Shown here: piece after piece, positions 16,408-26,500 of the stretch | How the letters are laid out: each line of letters starts with the position of its first letter | Numbering within the stretch: position 1 is the stretch's first letter | Assembly: GCA_002413745.1 (NCBI GenBank) | Contig: DHXP01000039.1 | Location: 1-64,000 of the forward strand | Origin: Flavobacterium sp. UBA5153 | GTDB lineage: Bacteria > Bacteroidota > Bacteroidia > Flavobacteriales > Flavobacteriaceae | Direction of reading: 5' to 3' | Length of the DNA: 64,000 nucleotides | Position numbers and translations under genes: made by a program | Notes under the pieces: generated by a model | The model's database searches: none | The model's input: only the letters and a program-made list of their open reading frames with translations | What the model was told of the DNA's origin: nothing

Positions 16408-17877
16408 ATGAGTAAAGAAACAACAAATAAACAGGAAATGCCCGAACAACTATCGGACATATTATTGGTGCTGGATAAAGAAAAAATGAAAATCCAAGCC
16501 GTAAAGAGTATGGACGAAAACGGGAAAATGGAAACCGTTGAACCAACGAAAAAGAACCAAAACCAATTTATGCGTGTGGACAAAAGTGGTGATTTCTTCT
16601 CCAATTTCTTCTCCAATTTTTTTAGCCAACTGAAGAACCCAACCAATTTGTCATTTTTTAAAGTATCGGCTGATGAAGCTTTAAATAAAGCACAGGAAAT
16701 GCAAAAGCAGGTAGATAACCCAACACCCGAAGGTGAAAAAGTGATGAAAGAGCACGAAGTGAAAACCGAAAATCAACTAGATAAAAAACAAGTAAATCAA
16801 AATAATATGGAAACAGCACAAACAACGCCGGAAACAAGCGAATACCGCTACAAGCCGGAACAGATTGATTGGGACACAATGAACAATCTCGGATTAAGTA
16901 AAGAATACCTTGAAAAAAGAAACCTTCTTGAACCTTTATTGAAAGGCTACAAAACCAATGAGCTTATACCTGTGAGCGTTAATTTTGGCACAGCCATTCT
17001 CCGCACAGATGTACGCTTGTCTTTACAGGCAACCGAAGACGGAAGAGTAGTTCCTGCATTGAACGGCATTCGTAAAGAACCGAACCTCAACTTTGAGTTT
17101 TTCGGATACAAGTTTACGAATGAGGACAAGAAAAACCTACTCGAAACAGGTAATATGGGTCGTGTGGTTGATTTAAAAAATTCCAAAACAGGCGAACTGA
17201 TGCCCTCTATTATCAGTGTGGACAGGCTTACCAATGAGCTGGTTGCATTACGAACGGATTTCATAAAAGTCCCCGATGAAATTAAAGGCGTGAAATTGGA
17301 CGATACCCAAAAGCAAACTTTAATAGAGGGTAAACCGCTAAAGTTAGAAGGCATGATTTCTACGAAAGGAACTGAGTTTTCGGCAACAGTACAGTTCAAT
17401 GCGGACAAGCGTTATGTTGAGTTTCTTTTTGATAGAAGTAATTCTAATAAGCAAACGCAAAGCAACGGACAGAACAATCAACAAAGCAATCAGCAAAATC
17501 AACCACAGGAAGCTCCAAAAACATTCCGTGGTAAGGAACTGACCGATGAGCAAAATAAGGATTTCAAAAACGGTCAAACCATTTACATTGACGGCTTGAC
17601 AGATAAAAAAGGACAACCTTATCAAGGCTATATCACTTTCAATAAAGAAAATGGGAAAACCAATTTTGAATTTCCTAATCAATACAAGGAAAGGATAAAG
17701 CCTACTGAAGCCCATAAAACACAAACTGACGTCAATTCAGAAGGCAAAACCAATGAGCCAACCAAGAACATCAAAGAGCCATTAAAATCAGGACAAAAAA
17801 ATCCTGATAGTAAACAGCAACAGGAAGAACAGGAAAAACCAGAAGCACCTGCAAAGTCCAAAGGCAGAAAAATGTAA
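16408..17877 (+). CDS. DUF4099/DUF3945 ICE protein (orf3-like)
   Basis: 489 aa. The N-terminal part (ILLVLDKEKMKIQAVKSMDE and a repeated FFSNFF motif) is shared with the shorter gene that follows. Residues about 150-370 are DUF4099 and the first DUF3945 repeat (RKEPNLNFEFFGYKFTNEDK). A Q/N-rich linker separates a second DUF3945 repeat (KTFRGKELTDEQNKDF). The tail ends PAKSKGRKM. These proteins are constant members of Bacteroidota ICEs, between the xis genes and the topoisomerase, as orf3 is in CTnDOT. Their biochemical role is not established; DNA or topoisomerase partnering is a reasonable guess. Confidence 0.85.
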   Translation: MSKETTNKQEMPEQLSDILLVLDKEKMKIQAVKSMDENGKMETVEPTKKNQNQFMRVDKSGDFFSNFFSNFFSQLKNPTNLSFFKVSADEALNKAQEMQKQVDNPTPEGEKVMKEHEVKTENQLDKKQVNQNNMETAQTTPETSEYRYKPEQIDWDTMNNLGLSKEYLEKRNLLEPLLKGYKTNELIPVSVNFGTAILRTDVRLSLQATEDGRVVPALNGIRKEPNLNFEFFGYKFTNEDKKNLLETGNMGRVVDLKNSKTGELMPSIISVDRLTNELVALRTDFIKVPDEIKGVKLDDTQKQTLIEGKPLKLEGMISTKGTEFSATVQFNADKRYVEFLFDRSNSNKQTQSNGQNNQQSNQQNQPQEAPKTFRGKELTDEQNKDFKNGQTIYIDGLTDKKGQPYQGYITFNKENGKTNFEFPNQYKERIKPTEAHKTQTDVNSEGKTNEPTKNIKEPLKSGQKNPDSKQQQEEQEKPEAPAKSKGRKM

Positions 17878-17937
17878 CAAGAAAAAAATCGTGCGAAAAG
17901 CCAAGTACTATAAGGATTAAACAAAAAAATATTTGTT

Positions 17938-18402
17938 ATGAATAAACAATCAATTAGCGAACAATATTCGCAGGAAAAAAGGACTGATATCCTCTTGATA
18001 ATGAATAAAGGGGACAATAAGATCTATGGTATGAAGGGCGTTGGGAAATATGATGAATTTGAAACAGCAGAAGTAAACCTGAAAAATCAAGAACAATTTA
18101 AGCTGTTCGATAAAAATGGTAGTTTCCTTATGGAATTTCTGATCGAATTCTTTTCGTCGATGCAAAATCCAATCCAATTCAGATTTTTTATTGTGCCACA
18201 ATCCCAAGCAGTGGAGTTGTCGGATAAAATTCAGTCAGGTGTCAATAATTCATCTAAAGAAGACAAATCATTGGTACAGAAATATGAATTGCAAATCGAT
18301 CACTTATCAGGACGATTGAAAGCAGGAAACGAAAATTTCGACATTCAAAGGAAACCGGAACAGCTAAAGACACCTGCTAAGTCCAAAGGCGTAAAAAGAT
18401 AA
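17938..18402 (+). CDS. shortened paralogue of the DUF4099/DUF3945 protein
   Basis: 154 aa. The first 100 residues align with the N-terminus of the preceding protein: RTDILLIMNKGDNKIYGMKG matches its ILLVLDKEKMKIQAVK, and LMEFLIEFFSSMQNPIQF matches its FFSQLKNPTNLSF. The end (TPAKSKGVKR) matches its tail. The DUF4099 and DUF3945 middle is missing. It thus looks like a duplicate with an internal deletion that stayed in frame. It lies 6 bases before topB, so it is co-transcribed. It could compete with or modulate the full-length protein. Confidence 0.7.
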   Translation: MNKQSISEQYSQEKRTDILLIMNKGDNKIYGMKGVGKYDEFETAEVNLKNQEQFKLFDKNGSFLMEFLIEFFSSMQNPIQFRFFIVPQSQAVELSDKIQSGVNNSSKEDKSLVQKYELQIDHLSGRLKAGNENFDIQRKPEQLKTPAKSKGVKR

Positions 18403-18408
18403 TCAAGT

Positions 18409-20493
18409 ATGAAAACAATCATTGCAGAAAAACCAAGCGTAGCAAGGGAAATAGCCGGCTTGTTAGGCGCATCCGAGAAAAAGGACGGCTACCTAACAGG
18501 TAATGGCTATTTTGTTACGTGGGCATTTGGACATTTAGTAGGATTGGGAATGCCCGAAGATTACGGAATATCAGGTTTTCAGAAAGCCTCACTTCCGATA
18601 CTCCCCAATCCATTCTTACTAACCGTTCGTAAAGTTAAAAAAGACAAAGACTATACCGCTGATACAAGAGCATTAAAACAACTGAAAGTTATCGAACAAC
18701 TTTTTAATAAAAGCGATAGCATTATCGTAGCAACCGATGCAGGTCGTGAGGGCGAACTCATCTTTCGGTACATTTATGAATACCTGAAATGTAACAAGCC
18801 CTTTGAACGGCTTTGGATAAGCTCTCTTACCGAAAAAGCCATTAAACAGGGTTTTGATACTCTTAAAGATGGAAAAGAATTTGACGGATTGTATCAGTCG
18901 GCACAAGGCAGAAGCCGTGCCGATTGGCTTGTGGGTATCAATGCTACACAGGCATTGAGTATTATCGCAGGCAATGGTATCTATTCGCTCGGAAGAGTGC
19001 AAACGCCTACATTGGCTTTGATATGCAAACGCTATTTGGAAAATAAAAATTTCTCGGTACAGCAATATTGGCAGATACAGTTATCGCATAACAAAGAGTT
19101 GATAGATTTTAAAAGCATTTCCAAAACCAAATGGGAAGACCAAAAACTTGCCGATGATGCGCTGAAAGCCATTCAGCGAAGTGGAACAGCAACAATTACA
19201 TCGTTAGAAACCAAAAGCGTTACGGAACAACCGCCTTTATTGTTCGACCTTACTGGCTTGCAAAAAGAAGCCAACAAAAAACTGAACCTTTCTGCTGAAG
19301 AAACGCTGAACATTGCCCAAAGTTTGTACGAAAAAAAGTTTATCACTTACCCACGTACCGGAAGCAAATATATTCCCGAAGATGTATGGACTGAAATTCC
19401 CAACCTAGTGAGGGCTTTGCAGGACAAAGAAACCTACAAGCAAGCCGTATCAAAAATGAAATGGGGACGTTTCAATAAACGCATCGTGAACGACTTGCGT
19501 GTTACCGACCATCACGGATTATTGATTACAGATAAAATCCCGTCAGCACTGAACGCAAAGGAAAATGCCGTTTACGATATGATTGCCTTTCAGTTGCTCG
19601 AAGCTCTTTCACAAGCCTGTATCAAGGAGATAACCGATGTCAGTTTGCAGGTATTGCATTACGATTTTACCGCAAAAGGCTGTAAGATTACAGAAGCGGG
19701 CTGGCGTTCCATTAAAGGTAGTTTTTCTGATGATGACACCGAATATGTACAGGATTTGCCCGAACTGAAAAAAGACGACGAACTCAAAATCAAGGAAGTC
19801 ACCGTTTTGGAAAAGAAAACCAAACCACCTGTTCTTTATACCGAAGCAGGGCTATTGTCAGCTATGGAAAGTGCTGGAAAGAAAATCGAAAATGAAGAGG
19901 AACGGAAAGCCCTGCAAAATATAGGCATTGGTACTCCAGCTACAAGGGCATCAATTATCGAAACATTGTTTACACGCAATTATATCCAAAGGGAAAAGAA
20001 GTCTTTAATCCCAACCGAAAAAGGATTGCAGGTATATGAATTAGTCAAAGATAGAAAAATCGCAGACGTGGCAATGACTGCCGAATGGGAATTGGCATTC
20101 CATAAAATCGAAAACAACGAAGCAGATGCAGGGGTATTTCTAAAGGAAATGGAAACTTACGCTTCATCTATTACCAATGAATTGTTGCAAACTTCCATTG
20201 CCCAAAATAACCTACCTAAATTGGTTTGTCCGAAATGCAAAAGCCAACAACTTATTATCCGTGATAAAATTGTCAAATGTCCCGATGAGACTTGTAATTG
20301 GGTGCAGTTCCGTAATGTATGTGGCGTACAAATCGGTATAGCCGATATTGAAAGTCTTGTCAATAAAAGGAAAACTTCACTCATCAAAGGGATGAAAAGC
20401 AAGGCAGGAAAGAAGTTCGACGCCTACATCGTCTTAAATGACAAAGCAGAAAGTTCCTTTGAGTTTGCCAAAAATAAAAGCTACAAAAAGTAA
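18409..20493 (+). CDS. topB: type IA DNA topoisomerase (TopB/Exc)
   Basis: 694 aa. TOPRIM motifs are IIAEKPSVAREIAGLLG at the N-terminus and VATDAGREGELIFRYIY near residue 110. Then come SLGRVQTPTLALI and the active-site tyrosine in FITYPRTGSKYIPED. Near the C-terminus a CPKCKSQQLI...CPDETC zinc ribbon is visible. It relaxes or decatenates single-strand-containing DNA. In CTnDOT the gene in this position is exc, whose product has topoisomerase activity and is needed for excision in vivo. The stop codon overlaps the start of the ORF6N gene (TAATG), so the two are coupled. Confidence 0.95.
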   Translation: MKTIIAEKPSVAREIAGLLGASEKKDGYLTGNGYFVTWAFGHLVGLGMPEDYGISGFQKASLPILPNPFLLTVRKVKKDKDYTADTRALKQLKVIEQLFNKSDSIIVATDAGREGELIFRYIYEYLKCNKPFERLWISSLTEKAIKQGFDTLKDGKEFDGLYQSAQGRSRADWLVGINATQALSIIAGNGIYSLGRVQTPTLALICKRYLENKNFSVQQYWQIQLSHNKELIDFKSISKTKWEDQKLADDALKAIQRSGTATITSLETKSVTEQPPLLFDLTGLQKEANKKLNLSAEETLNIAQSLYEKKFITYPRTGSKYIPEDVWTEIPNLVRALQDKETYKQAVSKMKWGRFNKRIVNDLRVTDHHGLLITDKIPSALNAKENAVYDMIAFQLLEALSQACIKEITDVSLQVLHYDFTAKGCKITEAGWRSIKGSFSDDDTEYVQDLPELKKDDELKIKEVTVLEKKTKPPVLYTEAGLLSAMESAGKKIENEEERKALQNIGIGTPATRASIIETLFTRNYIQREKKSLIPTEKGLQVYELVKDRKIADVAMTAEWELAFHKIENNEADAGVFLKEMETYASSITNELLQTSIAQNNLPKLVCPKCKSQQLIIRDKIVKCPDETCNWVQFRNVCGVQIGIADIESLVNKRKTSLIKGMKSKAGKKFDAYIVLNDKAESSFEFAKNKSYKK

Positions 20494-21374
20494 TGGAAAA
20501 TAAGCCTACCATTAGCACAATGGAAATCAGAAATCTGATTTACTCCATACGTGGAAAGCAAGTGATGCTGGATAGCGACCTCGCTTCCTTATACGAGGTG
20601 GAAACAAAGAACCTCAACAAAGCCGTAAAAAGAAATATTGAAAGGTTTCCTGCTTCTTTTTGTTTTCAACTGACCGAAGAGGAAGTTGAAAACTTGAGGT
20701 TCCAAATTGGAACCTCAAGTTTGAGCTACGGAGGAAGACGTTATTTGCCTTATGTTTTTACAGAACAAGGGGTTGCAATGGCTTCTGCCATATTGCGTTC
20801 AGATATTGCCGTTAAAGTCAGTGTTGAAATTATGGAAGCATTTGTAGAAATGCGTAGAACGATTATCAGCAACGCTTCTTTGTTTCATCGTTTGGATAAG
20901 ATTGAAATTAAACAACTGGAAGCTGACCAAAAATTTGAAGAGCTTTTTAAGGCGATGGAAAGCGACAAGCTCCACAGCGAAAAAGGTATTTTCTACAACG
21001 GGCAGGTTTTTGATGCTTATACCTTTGTATCGGATATTATCCGAAGTGCCAAAAGCTCCATTATCCTGCTGGATAATTATGTAGATGACACGGTACTAAC
21101 CTTATTGGGTAAACGGAATAATAATGTAACCGCAACTATCTATACCAAAACTATCAGCAATCAGTTACGACTGGATGTTCAACGGTATAACAGTCAATAT
21201 CCTCCCATTGAAATTGAGGTTTTTTCCGATGCCCACGACCGTTTTTTGATTATAGATGATGCAGAACTTTACCATATCGGAGCATCCCTAAAAGATTTGG
21301 GTAAAAAGTGGTTTGCCTTTTCGAGAATGGATATTGAGGTTAGCAGGATGCTACAATTGCTTAGTAACACTTAG
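20493..21374 (+). CDS. ORF6N-domain protein with PLD-like C-terminus
   Basis: 293 aa. Residues about 8-95 are the ORF6N (KilA-N-like) DNA-binding domain: LIYSIRGKQVMLDSDLASLY, RFPASFCFQL and RRYLPYVFTEQGVAM. After a coiled linker, the C-terminal 120 residues contain IRSAKSSIILLDNYVDDTVL and HDRFLIIDDAELYHIGASL, the layout of a phospholipase-D-like domain. The second motif has HDR in place of the catalytic HxK, so hydrolysis is doubtful. Such proteins often ride on ICEs and prophages as regulators. It is translationally coupled to topB. Confidence 0.85.
   Translation: MENKPTISTMEIRNLIYSIRGKQVMLDSDLASLYEVETKNLNKAVKRNIERFPASFCFQLTEEEVENLRFQIGTSSLSYGGRRYLPYVFTEQGVAMASAILRSDIAVKVSVEIMEAFVEMRRTIISNASLFHRLDKIEIKQLEADQKFEELFKAMESDKLHSEKGIFYNGQVFDAYTFVSDIIRSAKSSIILLDNYVDDTVLTLLGKRNNNVTATIYTKTISNQLRLDVQRYNSQYPPIEIEVFSDAHDRFLIIDDAELYHIGASLKDLGKKWFAFSRMDIEVSRMLQLLSNT
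20691..20721. repeat. perfect 15-bp inverted repeat inside the ORF6N gene
   Basis: AACTTGAGGTTCCAA, one A, then TTGGAACCTCAAGTT. The 31-base palindrome encodes NLRFQIGTSS, a segment between the DNA-binding helices and the conserved RRYLPY. In RNA it would form a very stable hairpin within the coding region; in DNA it could be a binding site. Confidence 0.8.
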
Positions 21375-21390
21375 ATGTCATTGTCAAATT

Positions 21391-22158
21391 TTAATGAATT
21401 TCATTAGTCACGTTACTACCCAATCTTTCTGCCCATTGTTGTAAAAACTTATAAGCTACATTTTGGACGATAGGTAATTTAGTAATTACATCTTCTACAT
21501 ATTGCACATCTACTGTAACACCACCGTGTGCAATTTTATTCCGAATATCGTTATTATCATTAATCCATCTATCATCTCCATTTACATATTCCCAGTCTTC
21601 ACATTCGCCCCAAAGTGTAATAAAACAATCCCATATTTTATTTATGATACCTTGTCGTGTTCGCTCATTATCATTACAATAACCGTCTGCGATTACACTT
21701 ATGGCATTCCAAAATGCTAAAAATTTATCAAATGGATCATCCGTGTACAAGCCTTTTCTGTACCAACTGAACGCTCTCAATAACTTATTTTGATTTAAAT
21801 TTAGGTCACGGGCAATTCTAAAACATTGCATAAATTCTTCGCGATTAATCAATGCTCTAACATTGTTTCCATTTTCAATTTGCCTATAATCATTTAAACT
21901 GACATTGAGTGGAGAATTTGTTCTAATAGATAAAATATCCAACATTTTACCAATAAAAAGTAATGCTACTTTATAAGCACGATTTTGGTCGGCTGTATGT
22001 ACAGTTGAAGAAATCAAAAAGCCTTGTTTATGGGGCTTTATAGAAATATCACTGCGAAAAACATTTCCTAAGTCTAGCTCTTTTTCTGTACCAAAATCTA
22101 TTGTTCTTTTTACAGCAACCTGTCCATATACTAATAATTCAACGTTATATATTCTCAT
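21391..22158 (-). CDS. HEPN-like effector candidate paired with a protease
   Basis: 255 aa, helical. The C-terminal third has DIRNKIAHGGVTVD, an RNxxxH arrangement followed by glycine that fits HEPN RNases and related nucleotide-handling bundles. The N-terminal 90 residues look like a beta-rich sensing or inhibitory part. It starts 14 bases inside the end of the upstream trypsin-like protease gene, so the pair is translationally coupled. A pair of this kind suggests that cleavage by the protease frees or activates the HEPN part. It is AT-rich and opposite in strand to the ICE operons on both sides, so it is cargo. Catalysis is not proven. Confidence 0.6.
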   Translation of the reverse strand: MRIYNVELLVYGQVAVKRTIDFGTEKELDLGNVFRSDISIKPHKQGFLISSTVHTADQNRAYKVALLFIGKMLDILSIRTNSPLNVSLNDYRQIENGNNVRALINREEFMQCFRIARDLNLNQNKLLRAFSWYRKGLYTDDPFDKFLAFWNAISVIADGYCNDNERTRQGIINKIWDCFITLWGECEDWEYVNGDDRWINDNNDIRNKIAHGGVTVDVQYVEDVITKLPIVQNVAYKFLQQWAERLGSNVTNEIH

Positions 22159-22972
22159 TTTCTATTCTGATTTGTTCTTGCAAGATAATAGTGTCTAAAA
22201 AAGGGGTTATTTTGTCAAAAGGTTTTACAAAGACCGATTGTGTACCCTCGTTAACTGAGGATAAAACTCCTATGCATTGACCTTTTTGATTTAACACAGG
22301 AGAACCACTAAGCCCAGCCCAATCCTCGACATCTGAAATTTCATCCTTTGTATTTAGTAGCATAAAATCCCCGTAAGTATTAATATACTTTAATTCATTT
22401 TTAAAAGTATTTGCTCTATGCAAGAATAATCCTTTAATCTCTGGTCTAATCTTTCCATAAATGTAGTAAACATCATCACCCGAAGGAGCTACAATATGTT
22501 CACCTAAAAATTCCATTTTCTGCTCATTAGGCGATACTAAAGATTTGGAATTGTTGTCTCTGATGTCTTCATCTGTCAAAAAGAGAGCTTCAAATTTAGT
22601 TCGGTCAACTAAACTTATTGCAACATCAATTAGTTGTGGGTTTAAATCTTCTTTAGAAATATCAAAACTGTTCATATAGTAAAAGCCTCCAATGGGACTT
22701 ATTATAGTAGATAAGTTATTTCTATCACTAATATTGTTAAGTATACCAATATAATTATCAACTCCAGTTCTCTCATTTATTTTATGGTCATTGATATGAA
22801 TATTGTGGTCGGCGGTAATAAAGAATAAATTTTCTTTATAATTTATAAAAAAACCTGCACCATAAGCTATCGGAAATGTTTGAAAAGATTGCTCTTTTGA
22901 AACTACAATTTGATAAGTGGTTTTTACTAATATTTCTGTAAGTGAAAACTCCTGTTCTATTAAATTATTCAT
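22145..22972 (-). CDS. trypsin-like serine protease
   Basis: 275 aa without a signal peptide, so cytoplasmic. The chymotrypsin-fold triad is visible: His in FFITADHNIHI (about residue 56), Asp in QLIDVAISLV (about 120), and Ser in WAGLSGSPVLNQKGQCIG (about 230), with the GxSGSP motif intact. Intracellular trypsin-like proteases next to toxin-like partners are frequent in anti-phage systems, where sensing triggers cleavage of a partner. The overlapping downstream gene has a HEPN-like motif and is the obvious partner. Confidence 0.8.
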   Translation of the reverse strand: MNNLIEQEFSLTEILVKTTYQIVVSKEQSFQTFPIAYGAGFFINYKENLFFITADHNIHINDHKINERTGVDNYIGILNNISDRNNLSTIISPIGGFYYMNSFDISKEDLNPQLIDVAISLVDRTKFEALFLTDEDIRDNNSKSLVSPNEQKMEFLGEHIVAPSGDDVYYIYGKIRPEIKGLFLHRANTFKNELKYINTYGDFMLLNTKDEISDVEDWAGLSGSPVLNQKGQCIGVLSSVNEGTQSVFVKPFDKITPFLDTIILQEQIRIENENI

Positions 22973-23016
22973 TTGGTAAATTTAGAAATTTATCTTTAAC
23001 GGACACTCATACATAA

Positions 23017-23086
23017 GCCAAATTCTACCTCTCAAAGCCAAACCCTGCCATTTCTTTAAACCCTGTTAATCTCTGCTGTAATTTTA
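23017..23086 (+). promoter_or_regulatory. 70-bp decamer promoter cassette 2 (DUF1896/methylase operon)
   Basis: GCC, ACC, GCC and GCC start at 23017, 23027, 23037 and 23047. The box TAATTTTA starts at 23079, 32 bp after the last triplet, and the DUF1896 start codon follows 33 bases after the box. The protease gene of the minus-strand cargo pair starts 44 bases upstream, so the cargo sits directly against this cassette. Confidence 0.7.
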
Positions 23087-23119
23087 GTCTTCAAGAAAAA
23101 ATCTAAACAAAATTATAGT

Positions 23120-23557
23120 ATGGATGCACAGCAAAAAGACCTATCGTATTTCAGGTTACGACTACAAGAATTATTAAACACCAGCTTCCCCGAAAAAGCA
23201 AACGACCAGAAATTTATTGAGCAACGTTCCTTGTGGGCTGCCAATACCTACGAAGGTGCTTTCCGTTCAGGAAATACTATTGAGCAATGCAACGAAATAG
23301 CCAATTACATCCTGTTTAAAAAACTGTATTTCTCCAAATTCGACACCGTATTTCAGGTGGTATGCAATGAGTTTGATACCATAATGGCAGATGAGGAATT
23401 GCGACCATTTGCCCTGAAAATGTTCCCTGTTTGTGAGGCCGTTTTTTCCAACTATGAACTAACCGATGATTTCGCATACGGTTATGAGTTTAACCTACTC
23501 TATACCGAAATAACCGGAACCATCGCAATATGGATAGCCGAAAATGGGCTTCAGTAA
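23120..23557 (+). CDS. DUF1896 ICE protein
   Basis: 145 aa, acidic, with the DUF1896 pattern: [20 protein letters not shown] at the start and [20 protein letters not shown] after it. The family occurs almost only in Bacteroidota ICEs, directly before the large methylase/helicase gene. The two overlap by 14 bases here, which implies coupled translation and perhaps complex formation. No enzymatic motif is visible and the function is unknown. Confidence 0.85.
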   Translation: MDAQQKDLSYFRLRLQELLNTSFPEKANDQKFIEQRSLWAANTYEGAFRSGNTIEQCNEIANYILFKKLYFSKFDTVFQVVCNEFDTIMADEELRPFALKMFPVCEAVFSNYELTDDFAYGYEFNLLYTEITGTIAIWIAENGLQ

Positions 23558-26500
23558 AAAGCAACATCTCCAACAGAACATTGATGCCCTGCGAATTGTT
23601 TTTAAACTGGAAAAGGAGAAACGCCAAGCCACCGTAGGCGAAAGACTGCTAATGATGCAATACAGCGGATTTGGCGGTCTTAAATTCGTGCTGAACCCCA
23701 TAGCGAACGAAATAGACATCAATAATTGGAGAAAAACAGAACACGATCTTTTTCCACTAACGCAGGAACTCCACCAGCTACTCAAAGAAAATTCCGCAGA
23801 CGATAAGCAATACCGCAGGTATGTGGATAGTATGAAAAGCTCCGTACTGACAGCTTTTTATACACCGCCACAGGTTATAGATGCGATTTCGGCAACTTTG
23901 CGTGAAAGCGGTCTGAATATTGATAAATTCCTTGAACCTTCCGCAGGTATTGGTTCATTCATACAATCCTTTTCGGAAAATCAAAAAGCCAGTGTTACAG
24001 CTTATGAAAAGGATTTTCTCACAGGCAAAATTTTAAAACAGCTTTATCCCGAAAGCAATATCCGTGTAAGTGGTTTTGAGGAAATACCCGAAAAGGAACA
24101 AAACAGCTATGATGTAATTGCCAGCAATATTCCTTTTGGCGACACTTCGATATTTGACCTTTTCTATTCCCGAAGCAAAGACACGGCAAAAGTACAGGCT
24201 TCCCGAAGCATACATAATTACTTCTTTCTGAAAGGTGCTGATATGCTCCGTGAGGGCGGTTTACTGACTTACATTACTTCACAGGGTATTCTCAATAGCC
24301 CAAAGAACGAACCGATACGCAGGGCGTTGATGCAGGATAACAATTTGGTTTCAGTTGTCCGATTGCCCAACAACCTTTTTACGGAATATGCAGGCACGGA
24401 GGTTGGCAGTGATTTGATTATACTACAAAAGAACACAGCAAAACAAAGTCTGACCGAAAGGGAAGATCTGTTTTGCCAAAGCAACCGAACGGAATACGAT
24501 ACTCCAAGCAATACGTTGTTTCAGGACAGCACAAGAATTGTACATACCTACCGTAAATTAGATACAGACCCATACGGTCAGCCTGCCTTAATTTATACAC
24601 ATAAAGACGGCGTTGCAGGAATTGCTAAAGACCTCAAACAAATGCTTTCCGAAGATTTTGGCAAGCATCTGAATTTGAATTTATACAAAGGCGAACGGAA
24701 CGATGAGCCTATAATACAAATTCCCGCTACTCCAAAAGTAACACCTCCAATTGTCGAGCTTGTAACTATTCAGCCGGAAATACAATCTTTATCAATCAAT
24801 CGGGAAAGCCCGCAGGAATTAAAACAATTAAGCATTTTTGATCTGTTTGAAAATGCGGGCGAACCTGTAATGGTTCTTGCTCCACCTAAAACAACAACAC
24901 AAGCCAAGAGGCAAAGCACTAAAAAAATCAGCCGTGCAATGGGTCGCCAACCTGATCTGTTCAGTAGTGCGATGCAACAACCTTATACATCTCTGATTAT
25001 CAATAGAAATGCCAACGGAAGTACATCAACCAACGGTGAAAAACAAGAAGCTATTGGCGACCTGTTTTCGGATATAAACGGGATTGGCCAAGCTGATAAG
25101 CCAGTCATTCTCAACATCATTCCCGAACCTGCTCTTTATAGTGGCGAACTGCAACCATTCTATCGTAACGATTGCCTTGTCGTGGATAATGGTTGGGTAG
25201 GACATCTGCAAGATGTAGATACATCTGCTGGTACAGCGGTTTTCTATCCTTTGCAATTACCACTTCTGCAAAAAGCAAGAGCAGAAGCGTATATCGGAGT
25301 ACGTGATTTTTACCAAGAGCTATATTATAAAGAGGCGAAGTTCAAGACCGAATACAAGGAAGAAAGAGAAAACCTTAACCGTTTATACGATACCTTTGTC
25401 AAAAGGTATGGCAATCTCAACAGTGCCGATAATGCCAAATTGATTAAAACAGACAGTTCCGGTAAGGAAATCCCTTATTTGGAGCGTGTTGTTGGTGGCG
25501 TAGTACACAAAGCAGATATATTCAGCCGTCCTGTAAGTTTTTCTACCTTAACAATAACAACAGACAATCCAGAAGAAGCATTAGTAGCTTCACTCAACAA
25601 ATACGGAAGCGTGAATTTGGACTATATGTCCGAAATCAGCAGTATGACGGACGATGCTTTGAAAGAAGCCTTACACGGTCGTATTTTCTACAATCCTTTG
25701 CAAAAGGAATATGAAATATCCGAACGCTGGATTGCAGGGAACGTAGTAGAGAAAGCCCAAGAGGTCAAAGCGTATCTCGAACGCAATCCCGATGATACCG
25801 TCGCCAAAGCAAGCCTTACGGTTTTAGAAGAAGCCAGACCAAGACGTATCGAATTTGAGGAACTCGATTTTAATTTGGGGGAACGTTGGATCCCCACAGG
25901 CATTTATGCCCGATTTGCTTCGCACCTGTTCGATGCAGAGGTACTCATTCATTATTCCGAAAGTGCTGATGATTTTTCTGTAAAGTGCGACCAGAAGAAT
26001 GTGCATATATGGGAAAAATACGCTGTCAAAGCAGAGAGCAGAACGTTTGATGGAATTGCCCTGCTCAAACACGCTCTCGTCAATACCACACCAGACATTA
26101 CCAAAAAAATTAGGATTGGCGACCAAGAGGTCAAGGTGCGGGATATGGAAGCGATACAAATGGCGAATACCAAAATTGATGAAATCCGTACCGCTTTTAC
26201 CGATTGGCTTCACGCCCAAAGCGATGAGTTTAAAAACAGACTTACCGACCAATATAACGACACGTTTAACTGTTTTGTCCGACCGAACTATGACGGAACA
26301 CATCAGGATTTTCCGGGATTAGACCGTAAGGCATTGGGTATTGAAGACCTGTATTCAAGCCAAAAGGATACCGTTTGGATGATAAAGCTGAACAATGGGG
26401 CTATCTGTGACCACGAAGTAGGTGCAGGAAAAACCCTTGTGATGTGTACCGCAGCACAGGAAATGAAACGTTTGGGATTAGCCCACAAGCCAATGGTCAT

